A stretch of DNA of 64,000 bases from Paragordius varius (GCA_964247055.1 OZ176051.1:9734001-9798000), one strand, 5' to 3'; positions 11,052 to 28,599 are shown, counted from the first letter of the stretch. Notes: generated by a model not told the origin, from the letters alone. Numbers and translations: made by a program.

Positions 11052-14000
11052 TAAGGTGACGAGATTTTTTGTAGGAAAAAGCGGGAAAAATCTAAGAAGG
11101 GGGGGGGGTCATTGGGGGGTACAACCAAAAATTTTTATACAAAAAATTTATTATTTATTTATTTTTAACACAAATATTATAAATATAAAAAATTTGTACC
11201 TCACAGGCTGTTTGTACCTTATTCAATAAATTTACATGTGCACGAACAAAGGGTGAAGTGATTGTAATATTCTAGAAAAAAATAATAAAGACGAAATCAT
11301 CACAAAGTGCGCTGGGTGATGCAAGAAGCGGCACAAAAAATATTTTTAACAATTTAGCGAATAATCTTAATCAAAACATATTGGCAGATACACAATGCTA
11401 TTCAAACAGCTACTGATTTGTTACCTTTGGATGTGAAAAATATAGATGTTAAAATGCTTGGATATTGTAGAACTGTTGGTTAGCTCTTTTGCCAGCCATT
11501 GAAATATTTATAAAAATGTGATCTCCTAGAATCCTATTTTTTATCACAGGACAAAAGTCAAAATTCCAAGTCAAAAAAGGTTAGAAAATAATTTTATACC
11601 ATTACCTAATCGCAATATTATAAAGCATCCAGAAAAACAAGGCTCAATGTATAGCCAGAATATAAAAATGATTTTACAAACAGAAACGATTATTTGGAAG
11701 ACAAGACGTTGTAATGACACTTTTTTATATTAAATAAATATATGAATGAAAACTTATATTATGGACAACAGGAAAAAATACGTAGGATAGAAATGGTTAA
11801 AATAATCATTTTTAACAAATTATGTTCCATAAAATAATATAATTGTAGTATTTGCATTATCTTTCCCTAAACCACTGCTATTGAACGCGTTTTTCCACAG
11901 TAAAGTAAGTAAGGACACGGAATCAAATTTAAATGTTGAATAAAAGCCATTTTATGTGTTCAAATATAATTTGACAAATTGAAGACTTATACAATATTTA
12001 AAGTAATTTTGTTAATTTTTTAACATAAAAACTTTATAAATATAACAAAATATTTTATTTTTTGGTATATTTTTTGAGTGAATGCGTTTTAGCAGATTGT
12101 CATCATTTTAAATATTGTAGAAGTCAAGAATTTGTCAAATTATTTTTGACAGATAAAACGGCCTTTAAAGTTTCAACATTTAAATTTGATTTTTCCGATG
12201 TCCACACCTGATTTACTGTGGAAAAAACACGCTCAGTAGCAGCGTTGGTTCCAGGTAAAGATAGTGCGAATCCACGATTTTTAAAATATTATTGTATGTA
12301 ATATAGGCTTCAAAATGATGAAATATTTCCAACCATTTCTTTTCTACTGTATATTTTTCTTTTGTCCATAATTTAAGTTTTTCATTATTAACATATCTAT
12401 TAATGATACTTCAGAAAAAAGATCATTTTCTGAAAGATTACTTTTTGAAAATTTTTGGGAGCATATATAATCAAATGATTTTTGAACATTGCACCAATTA
12501 AATTCTGATTATAATGTTATCCAATGAAAATGATCAATTTCATTGAATTGCGTCGTCCAGTCTTCCAAATAATCTTTACAGGTTGTATAAAACATTTTTA
12601 TATGGTACAGGATATCTTGGCGATTTATTAAGCCTTGTTTTTCTAAATTATTTATTATATTGCGGATGGTTAATGGTATAAAATTATTTTCTAACCGTTC
12701 TTGACATTGGAATTTTAGGTTACTAACTTCATTGGCTACTTCGATTGCCGAAATTTTGTCACCCTCTATAAATTTAATAACATTTTTAAAGAGAGAAGCT
12801 TGATTATGTAAGAATTCTAACTATATTTTTGAAGAATCACTTTCAAAAAACTTTTTTAAAGTTGTAGGACATTTGTCATGTGATAAAAAAATTTTTTAAA
12901 GGATCATACATTTCATTCTTTCGATAGCTGGCATAAAAGCTAACCAACGAGTTTTACAATATCCAAGCATTTTTTGATATTGAACTTCTGCATTTTCACC
13001 TAAGCGTTTCAACACGTACCGTGTATATATAAAAATAGAAATATATTTTAACAACTACATTTTCCACATCTAGGGGTAACAAATCAGCAGCTGTTTGAAT
13101 AGCGTTGTGTATTATATGCGCTGCACACCCAACGCCAATAATGTTTTGATTAAGATTATCTGTTAATTTATGAAATATATTTTTGTTCCCCTCCTTGCTT
13201 TTCCACCAAAGTTCTTATTGGTGTTGTCAGCGCAATATGCGATAGTTTTGTCTTTTAAATTATTTTCTAGAATATGCATTATTGAAGTAAATATTATTTC
13301 GGAATTTTCACCGGGTAGAGAAATTAAATCTAAATTTTAATTTTTACTCCGGTTTCTGAATCAAAATATCTTATCAAAGTGGGAAATAATTTTGTTTCAT
13401 GGTGATTTGATGCATCAGAGTATAGGGATAAGAAATAAATTTTCAGCAAATCTTTTTGATTTTCAGAAAATGCATGTGGCAAAAGGACATTGCACACAAT
13501 GGCTCCAGCCTTTGTGCGGGCACTATAAATTTTTTATGGAATAACGTGCGAATAACCTGTGAGGTACAGTCCATAGATCTAAAGGAATGATTGTGATTGA
13601 AAAGATAACACGCCCTCAGCTAGTGCCAAATTCTTTTCTTCCTCTCCAAAAGCGGTTTTTCGAAAAAAATCGCTCATTTTGTAAGATGATGCCGCCATAT
13701 CTAAACATTTTTTATGTTTCTGTGTTTCCATATGCTTTGTAATATCATGCTTGCCGCCATATGCTAAGGTGAATTCCCCCTCGCCTATAAGACATTTAAC
13801 AGATGATTCATTCTTTGTTTTTTTAATAAAAGGAAAATCTTTGATTAATTCATTGTTGACTACAACTTCTTTTTGTGCTCATATTTATAAACTACTATTA
13901 GTATAATAAATATTATATTACCTTAATTTTCTATAAACATGTAAGGTACCGATTTGTGGTATCAATTTGTCTTTTAAGCTACCGATTTGTGGTATTAATT

Positions 14001-14395
14001 TGGCTTTTTAATAATGTTGGCAAGTAATAAATCTAAAATATTAGTATAATAAATATTATATTACCTTAATTTTCTGGAATAAACGTGTAAGGTGCCGATT
14101 TGTGGCAAATTTGTCTTATAATCTAGAGATTTGTGGTATAACTTGGCTTTTTGATAATGATGACAGTAGTAGTAGGAAGCAAAGTGTATAAACATATTAT
14201 ATAAATTCGAAAAAAATAAATATTTTTAATTTAAAAATAAAAAATTTTAATTTAATATTGAATAGATTAAAGATATTTAATGATAAAAAATTTAAAAAAA
14301 AATTTTTTTTATATAATCGTGAAAATGCGGGACATTTTAAAAACGTAGCGGGAGGCGGGACAAAGTGTGAAAAAGCGGGACGTCTGGTCACCTTA
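11052..14395. mobile_element. hAT-family DNA transposon, two decayed transposase copies tail to tail
   Basis: The ends are inverted: TAAGGTGACGAGA at the left and the complement of TAAGGTGACCAGACGTCCC at the right. The minus strand, about 13880 down to 12110, holds most of a hAT transposase. It includes a BED-like finger region (GGKHDITKHMETQKHKKCL; the residue where a second Cys is expected is Gly), then YSDASNHHETKLFPTLIRYF, ADNTNKNFGG, and finally NAATERVFSTVNQVWTSEKS near the C-terminus. The plus strand, about 11330-11960, holds a shorter copy of the same gene, including AIQTATDLLPLDV read across defects and a C-terminal stretch ending in RVFSTVK. Both copies have many stops and frameshifts, so no active transposase is made from here. 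Confidence 0.75.
13897..14175. repeat. Two-unit tandem repeat inside the hAT element
   Basis: A unit of about 143 bp beginning ATTAGTATAATAAATATT and containing ACCGATTTGTGGTAT-like sequence occurs twice in a row. It lies between the finger-coding region and the right end of the hAT element. This subterminal position is common for repeats in hAT elements. Confidence 0.6.
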
Positions 14396-15215
14396 CCTAT
14401 ACCTATACTGTTCCCCTCACGTTCTGTACAATTAGATTCTATGAAAAATATAATATTTCTTACTGCTACATCACATGATTGATCAAAATGTTAGAAAATA
14501 GTTATATTTAAAATATTTATTTTATGTAAGAAAACAGGAGTGTAGACTGTTGCTTTATACAAAAAAATTAAACTGCAATAACAATATGTATGCAAAAATA
14601 AACCACAAAATCTTGAACATTATCTTAAACTCGAAAATTAATGTTTCATCCAGATTTTTTTATAATCTAGGGTTTTAATTTCGTTCTATTTAAATATAGC
14701 TTAAATTATAATAAAATTTGTTCAGACCAAATTTGGATCAATAATTTAGTCATAAATTTTAAATTTCAAATTAATTTATAAAAATAGCTAAAACATGACT
14801 TTTGACACTGACCAAATAATTTAAAATATATCCTTGAAACGTTAGTTAGATTTAGGAGGTTATTGATAAAAAAACTTATTAGTTTGACACAATAATATAG
14901 ATATTGAAAAAAATATCCCGTATTTTGTTATGAAACCAATTATTTTTACTATTATGTGTGGTGAGTGTATATGATAACTTTCACACGACAGACGTTATGT
15001 GTGATTTTTAAAGAATTTCTTTAGTAATAACAAATAAACCACCTATTGACCTAGAAAACCAATTTTTCCAATATACACAAAGTCATGGTATATATTTGTT
15101 ATTCTTCTCAGTTAAATTTTAATACCTATAAAGTTATTTGAAACGTTTTTTTTTCATATTCTTGGAACATGCATATAGAATGTTAATTAATCGCTAATGC
15201 AAATTTTACGACAAT
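14396..15215. other. Intergenic stretch upstream of the membrane-protein gene
   Basis: No gene or bounded repeat is visible. The last few hundred bases presumably contain the promoter and 5' UTR of the gene starting at 15216, but I see no clear TATA box or initiator. Confidence 0.35.
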
Positions 15216-15923
15216 ATGACATCAATCGATGAATTTGAATCGCGCAAAAAACCAAATGTAAAAATTGGTCTTGCAGAAGAAGAAACTCAAAGTGTTGGAA
15301 TAACAACTAACCGCCCCGCAGGCAAATCTAGCAGACTCAATAAACAAGCCTCTTCCATGGGAGAAAAAGGTAATATTAAAAAAGGAAATTATAAAAACAA
15401 AACCTAAAAAGTAAAAAATCATTTTTTCATTTACTTAAAACTATCGTCTGGGTTGTGAAACACAGAGTAGAGATGTGAATTGGTAATACATTAATATCAT
15501 ATAGGTTACATTAAAAATATTTTTATATATAAGCAATATTTGTGTCTGTTTATTTTATTTAATAAATTTAATTATATTGTAGATATTTGACCGTTAAAAT
15601 TTGTCTCAATAGGTGTTGGTCAGCAACCCCCTATACCACAAATCCCTGTAAGCGGTTTCGAAAAATATTTACACAAATTCATGATCATAACGTGTGGAAC
15701 AGAAAAACGATTTAAACGCTTTTGTGAACACATTTTCGCCCTCTTTTTCCTAGCTATTTTAGGGGGCGCATTAGTTGGATTTTCACTGTATTACTTGTTT
15801 ATTTGGAGTCCTGGCAATATTTGCATGGATCGATTAAATATTAGCAGCGATTTATACAACAATGATACAGCTCACAAAATATTGAATCTCACTAAATGCC
15901 CGTACAGAATATCTAAATCTTAA
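15216..15923 (+). CDS. Uncharacterised single-pass membrane protein
   Basis: Two coding exons, 15216-15369 and 15613-15923, join in phase 1 to give 154 residues. Residues 1-90 are polar and basic, with no signal peptide. They include SRKKPNVKIG, a proline-rich QQPPIPQIPVSG and a basic EKRFKRFCEH just before the membrane. One hydrophobic segment follows at about 92-116 (IFALFFLAILGGALVGFSLY at its core). The last 38 residues hold three N-glycosylation sequons (Asn127, Asn135, Asn143) and two cysteines (122, 147). Positive charge before the membrane span and sequons only after it suggest a type II topology with the C-terminus outside or lumenal; this is inference. Donor and acceptor are canonical, and AATAAA follows the stop at about 15940. 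I do not recognise the family. Confidence 0.65.
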
Positions 15924-16047
15924 CCATAATTATCTATCAAAATAAATATTGTATAAAAAAATTTATTAATGAGTAAAAATGGTGTAATGACGGGAAATAT
16001 CACAATTGCAGTAAAATATTTTATACAAAGATATTAAAGATAAATAA

Positions 16048-16541
16048 CTAATCATATTTTCCTAATATATCTGTGTCTCTGAAAATATGGTATTCCTTAT
16101 CTTCAAATTTTACGGTCATTCCACCATATTCTGGCAAGAGTACTTTATCACCAACCTTTACACTCATTTGCATATGAGAACCTTTCTAAAATAAAAAAAA
16201 AGATTTTTTCACAAATAAAATAAATTAAAACTAAAAAGCTTACATCATCTCTGGAACCAGGACCAACAGCAATGACAGTAGCATTCAATACTTTCCCTTG
16301 AGATTTTTCGGGCAACATTATACCGCCTTTGGTTTTAGTTTCAGGTAAGAAACGTTCAACCAAAACACGATCAAACAAGGGTCTAAAGCGCTTCAAAACC
16401 ATTGAGGCCTAAAATTTTAGTTTAACAATATATTTTATGCCAATCATTAGATAAATCAGAAAAAAATTAGAGTTAAGTTATCATATATTATTCCAAAAAA
16501 TGTTTTTCATCATTTCAATATATAAAATTAATGCATACCAT
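16048..16541 (-). CDS. HSPE1: Mitochondrial 10-kDa chaperonin (HSP10, chaperonin 10)
   Basis: Co-chaperonin that caps the HSP60 ring in the mitochondrial matrix. Minus-strand coding exons are 16541-16539 (ATG only), 16408-16244 and 16185-16048, all in phase 0, giving 101 residues. The family hallmarks are clear: FRPLFDRVLVER near the N-terminus, mobile-loop region TKTKGGIMLPEKSQGKVL, then VKVGDKVLLPEYGG and RDTDILGKYD at the C-terminus. The start is chosen at 16541 because ATG is followed directly by GTATGC, and the next exon begins GCC TCA ATG in frame after TTTTAG. To my knowledge, an intron right after the start codon is also found in the human gene. The alternative start is the second ATG at 16402. 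It is divergent from HSP60 with 162 bp between start codons. Confidence 0.95.
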
Positions 16542-16605
16542 TGATAAAGAATATATTTTTTGAGGAAAAAATGTGCGGATAATGAATGAGTGGTAAAATA
16601 AACAC

Positions 16606-16619
16606 CGAAATTTCTAGCA
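16606..16619. promoter_or_regulatory. Heat-shock element-like site
   Basis: The sequence CGAAATTTCTAGCA matches two perfect alternating pentamers of the HSF consensus (nGAAnnTTCn), followed by an imperfect third unit (GCA where GAA is expected). Its place between two heat-shock genes supports the call; binding is inferred. Confidence 0.55.
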
Positions 16620-16620
16620 A

Positions 16621-16630
16621 AACACGTGTT
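16621..16630. promoter_or_regulatory. Palindromic E-box CACGTG
   Basis: CACGTG sits within AACACGTGTT, a perfect palindrome just beside the heat-shock-like site. Such boxes bind bHLH factors (Myc/Max, USF or clock types). Function here is inferred from position only. Confidence 0.45.
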
Positions 16631-16670
16631 TTTTTCCATACATACAGCTTTGTACTTCCTCTGCCTATAA

Positions 16671-21632
<4,962 letters not shown>

Positions 21633-23012
21633 TAATCAACAAACCTGAAATGAAAATTGCGTTATTAAATAAAAACTAAAATATTTAGTTTTTTACCTAA
21701 ATACATACATTTGATGGTTTTACAAATCAAAAGGTTAACTAACATTTTTGGATACAAAATTAAGATATATCTCAAATTTATTAAAAATTTTAAAAACTAC
21801 AGCACGCTATTGTTTAAATATATATAAAGAATATTTTCACATTTATTCTTTGCAAAAATTTACACCAACTCTTTTTTTAAATATATATGAAAAGGGTTTA
21901 TAAACGAAAAATTGGTAAGTTATAAATTTCATGCATGCAAAAATTTTGATAGTGCATACACGCATTTTATTACTATTTGTGTTTTTTAATCAATGTGATA
22001 TTTTTTCCAATTTTATAGTCACTGTTTTTTCAAGTTTATTAACTATACAGACACCTATCATATTATTGTGATAATAACCTTTATACGATCAATTTTGAAA
22101 TTTGTATCATTTTTGTTTTTATATAGTCACATTTCAAAGTGTAAATAAAATTAAACTATTTTCTAACAAATATGCATTTTAGGGTGTATACAAAAGGTTA
22201 TTAATTCTCTGAAATAGAAATGGTATTGACCATATTAAATAATTTTGATCAAATAGGAAATATAGCATATCTGATGAGCTGATGATGGAGCATTATCGTA
22301 ACAATACTTTCATACTTTTGTCTATTTTCAGTCATTTGCATTTGTGTAGGTGTAGGAATGTATTTTTAAATTTTCAGATTCTATTAGATCAGCAAGAGTA
22401 GGACAGCGGCTTCGTTTTCGTCAACCGTTTACTTTTTCCCAGGAGTTTAAATGTCTAACGTGATTGATTGTGATAGTTTGTGTTCATTGATTTGTTTTTT
22501 TAAAGATCGGCCGGTATAATGCACTAAAAGCATCCTAATTTAAACGCTGTAATTGTTTTTTATCAGTTCCCAACTTAACATCCAAAAGGCATTATTATCT
22601 AATTAATTAAGAACATTCTTATATTTTGCTTTCGCTAAGGCTATTTTTAGCATTTATATTTGTCTTTTTATTTCGAAAGCTTTTTGGTATAGCTGCTTTA
22701 TTCCACATACTAAGTGTGTCGATGCGATAATTGAGCCCAAGTTGAGAATGGTTGAGGTAGCATCAACATAGGGAAGCGTTTATGAATAACTTTTTTGGAT
22801 TTCGTTTGAATCAATGGTACCGACATTGCCTTTTTAATGTAACGTAGATATGCAGTTTTCCGCATGCCGCTCTTAATTCGGAAATGCCGTTTTCGCTTAT
22901 TGTATGTTTGTAATTGCCTTTAAATAGCTTTAACTAATATTTTTTAGGATTTGTTAGTAATATTATTTAAGAGTAAACCATTATTTTTATGTCTCACTAA
23001 CTAGTTTTTTGA
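21633..23012. other. Intergenic, with a GC-richer patch of unknown nature
   Basis: The start holds the HSP60 3' UTR. Around 22360-22930 the composition is less AT-rich and there are medium open frames on both strands, for example one reading MRKTAYLRYIKKAM on the minus strand. I recognise no protein, RNA gene or transposon in it. The rest is plain AT-rich sequence. Confidence 0.4.
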
Positions 23013-23593
23013 TTAACACTTGGATACAATACATTCATTTTAGTCCTTCGATTCAAATTGGGGTATTTAAATACCCCAGGCCTGTTTAAAATTAAATTCT
23101 TTGAAAATTATGGAGGGAATCTAAATGATGGCAAAATTTTGCACTTATATAACATCAATAAACCGATATATATATAAAAATTTTATTCAAAAATACTTGA
23201 TATTACTTATTTTAAGCTAAAATTGAAAGGTAAATATTTAGTCAACGTGACATGTGTGCAATGGTAAAATTAAAAAATAATACAAAATAAACCGCTTTTT
23301 CTATTTATATCAATGTTAGATGTAATTTAAATCAAAAATTAGCTTTAATTTTACCCTTATAAATGAAGACACTATTTTGCAAAAATTTTATAATATAATG
23401 GCGTCGAAGCAGTTTTACATGAAACTTTTTTTTTCAAAACAAAATTCTATTTAGATATGGCATATTTATATAATTTTTATTAGGATAGAAGCATAAATTT
23501 AAATTAGGACCGTTTACTTCAGTAGTTTATTAAAAATCCCAACTCAAATTTAGTCTGGGGTATTTAGAAACTCCAATTTGAATCAAGTGCTAA
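23013..23593. mobile_element. TTAA-flanked MITE family T2, single copy
   Basis: It runs from TTAACACTTGGATACAATAC to TTGAATCAAGTGCTAA, so the left TTAA is intact and the right is CTAA. The inner motif TTCGATTCAAATTGGGGTAT with ACCCCAG is inverted at the two ends, and CAACGTGACATGTGTGCAAT lies in the middle. About 580 bp, no coding frame, same family as 7915-8497 and 56656-57244. Confidence 0.75.
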
Positions 23594-24926
23594 GTGCATT
23601 TTGTTGAATTCAGTAATTTTAAAAGATCCAATACAGAAGCATATCCAAAAATTGCTAAGAAGGAAATTTTATTAAATTTCGGCAAGATGTGTCAAATATC
23701 ACATTCCTAACTTTCCTCAACTTACTGAGAGGTGGCATATAATTAAAGTATATTAATACATTCTACGACATTAATACTGGTCTGTCAGGACGTTAAATCA
23801 GATTTTCTAAAACTTATTAATTAATATTAAAATGTCCACTTATATAATATATTGATTAATTTTAATATTAAATTATTTTTATCTTTTAAACTTAATCACA
23901 CAAGAGGCATTATACTCGGTTTAATATGTAGATATCTGCATGTGTCAAAGAGCTCTAAAATATTTGCCAAATATATTTTTCGGCCCGCCCTAATTTTTAG
24001 TAAATATTATACTGCTATGACGGTAAAGTTAAAAGAATTAGAAATGTTTTACAAAAAAATGGTTTGGAAATCTTCTATCGATATTAACAAGTTTTATGTT
24101 TTTAATTTGACGCCAGAGTGCGATTTTTAGCTTTTATTCTGGTTAATCTTTCTGTAAACCTCCGAAAAAACCTAAAACCTATAAAATAATATATTGCGAT
24201 TAGAATAATCATTATGCTATATTAAAACATAAATTAATTGCCTCGTTTACGTCTATCGTATTTATTTTTATTTGACCTAATATGTGATAAAAATACGATT
24301 TTTTGATTTTGACTAATAAAAAAAATTTAAATAACTTTATTTCTATAATTTTAACCGCATATCTCATTTTATTCTTCATTATTCTGAAGCTTTTGACTAT
24401 CTAATAATATATTATTCATTAACATTTATTTTTTGCTGCGCACCGTTAAACCTTACAAAGTTAGTCATGTCAATACAGAAAACATTTGAATTATACAAAT
24501 TTTTTACAAAAAATCCTATATATTACAAGTACTAATCCAATTAAATAAAAAGAATTTGCGTTTTCATTTTCGAAATACCAAAAATAATAGTTGAATTATT
24601 AAAGGATAATAATTTATGGGTAAATATTTGATTTGCGTATACTATACTGTCATTTCATAGTTTACTAAAGTTAACTAAACAGTGTTAAAGAAAATTCGGG
24701 GTATATTTATTGGCAACGACCCAAAAATAATATATTTTTTAAATATATTTGTTTGACCCGATTTCGCAATAACATTGGAGAAAAATAACTTTTTATTTAT
24801 TTAAAATATGTTATTTTTATGCAAGGACAACAAACAATCCTCCAAAATATCTCAACAAAAATTGTTATACCTCTATATATAACTTGATATATCCAACTAT
24901 ATTGTAATTCGATTTAATTTTTTACT
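23594..24926. other. Intergenic stretch upstream of the micro-exon gene
   Basis: An unsupported 92-codon frame lies at 23852-24130; otherwise nothing is recognised. The promoter of the gene starting at 24927 should lie at its 3' end. Confidence 0.35.
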
Positions 24927-27900
24927 ATGATTTTCTTTATTTTAATACCGTTAATACCATTTGTTGGAGGTAATGTAAAATATTTTTACAAATATATTTT
25001 TAAAAAAACTGTTTAATCAAAGTGTAAAATTATTAGTGTAATGTTCTGTTAAATTTGATGTATTAACTTTTAAGTTATATTTAGGTCTTACGGTGATAAC
25101 ATCGCCTTCAGTCTTTGTGGATCGCATAACATATGGACCGACGTCTCAAAAGAATATGGTAATTATTTGGAGGAATCCAACTATTTACTTGCAAGAAATT
25201 GTGCGTAAAAAACTTTATTCGGATGTATCTTTGTTAATCACGATAAAACCAGTACGGATCGATCCAGAGAGTATAATAATATATATATTTCAAATTCACC
25301 CTCAATTCAAACTCACCCTAAAATAAATTATGTGGTTTTTTAAGATTCTTTTATATTTTTAAAAAATAAAATATCGTAAAAATATACTAAAAAAATAATA
25401 ACGAATAGAATATTTGCCCAAAAACACATATTTTGTTTGGGTGAATTCGAATTGCAAATGGGATATATATATAGTCTAATCATTTTTTATTCGAATTACA
25501 GTAAAAATTAAAATCAGGCAGACAAAACATACAAACATAACGACAAATATTTTTGTTTTACTAAATTAAACAATTCACTTTTTTAAAATTAATGTTTTAG
25601 CTCTATAAATTATTTTATTACTATATATAATTAATTGTGTTACGAATATACATCTCTAATGACACTTTGATGTATCAAACAATGATTATATTTAATAAAA
25701 ATCAGTTTATAAAAGTCCAGCGCTACTTTAAAATATATGTTTAATTAAAATTTGACCTTCTATTTTTATTTAATGGATGGATATCTTACTTTTTAATTAA
25801 AATATATGGCATCGTATTCGCAATTTTTACCTGATAAAAATATATATGATTAAATATTATATTATAGAGAAAATGTATTGTATTCCATATTATAAATTAG
25901 CTATTAAATACGAAATGGTAGCATTCAGTCCAAAAAAATCAAAGGTGATCAAATTTACACTCAAGATGACTTATTCGAATTTGCAAGGTATTTATTATAT
26001 TAATTGTACTTATGCTACATATATTTTTTTCCCCAAATTTTACAATTATTTTCATTTAGAGTTGGAATTGAATGCCCGAAATATAAGATCTATATGCAAG
26101 ACTTATATGCTAAAAGGTATTATAGGGCCTGAATATTATATTTTAATTAAAATTCTTATTTATAGAAAACATAACTGCACCGCTAATTTCCTACAAAGTT
26201 TCCAATGTCACTTCTAGAAAAAATTATGTACTTAAGATGTATCATAATTCAAGTAAAATTTCTTCAATATTTTTTGCTATAATCGATATGTAATTATTTA
26301 ATTAACCATATTATACCATTTACGATTTAAATTCAATCTAAAATTCAAATTGATCCTAAAAATAAATTATGTGTTTTCGAACTTATATAACTCATACTAT
26401 TAATATAAAATATATTTTTACCACATAGTTCATTATTTTTTACCTATTATATTAATTTTACACAGAATTTTATATAATTATATTATGAAAAATAAAAGGT
26501 AATTTTTAATCTTGAAAAAGAACATATAATTTATTTTAGAGTGAGAATTTAAATTGTTCAAGGGTGAATTTATATTGTTCAAGGGGTTTAAACAATAAAT
26601 GGTATATTTTTGGGGTGTAGAATATGAAAGAACTGGAAAAATAAATGCCGGACTTGTCATAACATCTGTTTCTCCCAACAATACCATATACCTAGTTGGA
26701 GCTACAAAGAAAAATTCTACCCATACCTTTCACAGGGTAATCATGAAACCCAAACCACAACGCATAAAAAGAGGTGAGTTAGAGGGGTATTTGGGGTTTA
26801 TCTTAGATTAATTGTACATTTTTACTGTCTATCAAAAACTCAATAATATATTTACTGTTCATGTAGCTGATATGACAGGTATAATATGGCATGATTGTGT
26901 TAATTGTTAAACGGCATAACTTTTTTTGTCACAAATACTAACAAAATATCATTATGAAATATTTTTTTACCTAAATTTAACCTATCCTATTATATCTATT
27001 TTTTAGATTTATTCACTGGACCCTCTGAAGATGGTATGATATTAATTTTTATATGTGCTTTTAAAACATAAATAATAATGTGTCAATTAAATAATATTTT
27101 ATTTTTAACATTTCAAGATCTGCGTGAGTCAATTTTATCCTAAAAATAAAAAAAATTGCCAATCTTTTATTTAACTATTTATTTTATAAATATAGTTGAC
27201 TTCTTAGATGTTACCAATGATGAAATAAACGAGGTTCAAGGTAACAATTTTTTTTATATTTTGGTTGAGCAAATATGAATGTACATAAATAAAATTTGTA
27301 TAAACAAAACTCAAAATTCTAAATTTGTTTCGAATTTGGGTTATATACATAGTGGGGTTAAATATAAATTCAACCCTATGATAAGTTTTTTTCAAAAAAT
27401 ATCGAAATTCGGGTTTGGGTTAGCGGTTATCATACTGCAAAGTGCAATCATAACGCGAGCTTGTTTATAAATTTTAGTCAAATAAAAATTTTTGAACAGT
27501 CATGAAACTATATTAACCAGCTACCCTGCTTTTTTTAATATTAGTATGTTTATTTCATCGTGCACTGTATGAGTAACATTGCTATAATTAATTATTGCCT
27601 AATAGTAAATACAACAAAGGGCAGTATTATTGGCTTATAGTTATTCACTTTTTACTATTATTAACCAATAATATTGCCCTCTTTGTTGTATTTTGGCAAT
27701 AATTAATAACTTTCTAGCAATGTATATATACTTACTCATACTGTTATATTTTATCCATAAAATTGAAAGTATGAAATTTGCATTGTCGTAAAATATCAAT
27801 ATTATTTATTTTATGGTTAAGGCCCATTTATTTTTACGTACCGTATTTTAAGAATATATATATATATATCTTAGTTAAATTTTTTTAATAATACAATTGA

Positions 27901-28163
27901 TATGTAAGTAATGTTATCAAATTCTATCCAAATAATATTTGTGGTTGATTATACGATCACCCCATATATTTCATTTCTCGTGTGGTCATCTAGAAGTGGA
28001 AGAGAGCGACGTTGAAAGTGTGTATAGCGATGTGAGTGAAGCATTTAGCGATTTGCTGGAGGAGGAATCTGTGGTGGATCCAACGATAGAAGTTAGAGCA
28101 GCCCTACCATTACCACCGCCAGATTGGGGTTGGTTAATAATAAAAAAAGCAGAAATTATCTAA
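24927..28163 (+). CDS. Micro-exon gene, N-terminal block: secreted protein of unknown family
   Basis: Exon 1 (24927-24969) encodes a signal peptide, MIFFILIPLIPFVGG. It is followed by exons 25085-25270, 25868-25987, 26060-26116, 26166-26228, 26621-26773, 26867-26878 (12 bp), 27007-27033, 27118-27123 (6 bp), 27196-27240 and a terminal 27994-28163 ending in TAA. Every internal exon is a multiple of three and is entered and left in phase 1, so any can be skipped in frame. Exons 2-6 are hydrophobic/basic and carry sequons (ENIT, SNVT, NNTI, KNST). Later exons are short and acidic (DLFTGPSED, LDFLDVTNDEINEVQ, then a Glu/Asp-rich end). Joining 26166-26228 directly to 26621 would create a stop, so those two are probably alternatives or my boundary is wrong. 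I recognise no domain. Design resembles secreted micro-exon genes of flatworms or aphid bicycle genes. Confidence 0.6.
25276..25468. repeat. MITE M1, copy 2 (short)
   Basis: It carries TTCAAATTCACCCTC and ACTCACCCTAAAATAAATTA at the left and GGGTGAATTCGAATTGCAAA at the right. There are only one or two minisatellite units per side. It begins within about 6 bp of the donor site of exon 25085-25270. Confidence 0.6.
26310..26608. repeat. MITE M1, copy 3
   Basis: Left end TTATACCATTTACGATTTAA, right end ACAATAAATGGTATATT, with TTGTTCAAGGGTGAATTTA units inside. It ends about 12 bp before the 3' splice site used by exon 26621-26773, so it may supply part of the branch-point and pyrimidine region. 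Confidence 0.7.
27561..27746. repeat. Hairpin MITE
   Basis: The arms pair over most of the length. The left arm contains GTATGAGTAACATTGCT and ACAACAAAGGGCAGTATTAT; the right arm contains the complements CAATAATATTGCCCTCTTTG and ACTTACTCATACTGTTA. The ends resemble CAGTATGAGTAA, as in Tc1/mariner-type elements. No coding frame. Confidence 0.65.
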
Positions 28164-28278
28164 TTTTTTTAGTTGGGTTAGGTTAGATTGATTGGACAAT
28201 ATTTGTAAAATAGTTGATTACTGACTGGATTGTATTTAATGTAAAATTATTACTGCGAATAATTATCCTTGCGGTAAT

Positions 28279-28599
28279 ATATACCATTTACACCTCAAAT
28301 TCCCCATTATTCATTAATTCAATGATTCACCCTTGAAGAATTTAAATTACCCTCAAACAACTCATACCTAAAATAAATTATGTATTTTGAATATTAAAAA
28401 CTAACTATACGTTTTATATTTTTAAACTATAAAATTTCGTTTAAAATAATTATAAATTTTGCCATAAAGAAATAATTCTTATTAATGATGAGTTATATTA
28501 GCCCGAAAACACGATTTATTTTTAGGGTGAATTCGAAATGTTCAAAGGGTAATTGGAATTGTTCAAGGTGAATATGAAATCAAGTATAAATGGTATATA
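28279..28599. repeat. MITE M1, copy 4
   Basis: Left ATATACCATTTACACCTCAA, right AGTATAAATGGTATATAC, with decayed TTCAAGGGTGAATT units. It sits 115 bp after the stop of the terminal exon at 28163. Confidence 0.7.

Noticed and set aside
14258-14482. 74-codon ORF at the right end of the hAT element
   Set aside because: It is read through the terminal inverted repeat and is an accident of that sequence.
22271-22278. CTGATGAG, the core box of a hammerhead ribozyme
   Set aside because: No following GAAA box or flanking stems could be found.
23852-24130. 92-codon plus-strand open frame upstream of the micro-exon gene
   Set aside because: No recognised family, no supported splice partner, and the first third is low-complexity. 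An open frame of this length can occur by chance in a window of this size.
26229-26253. Extension of exon 26166-26228 to a second donor at 26254
   Set aside because: The frame meets a stop at 26234-26236 before that donor.
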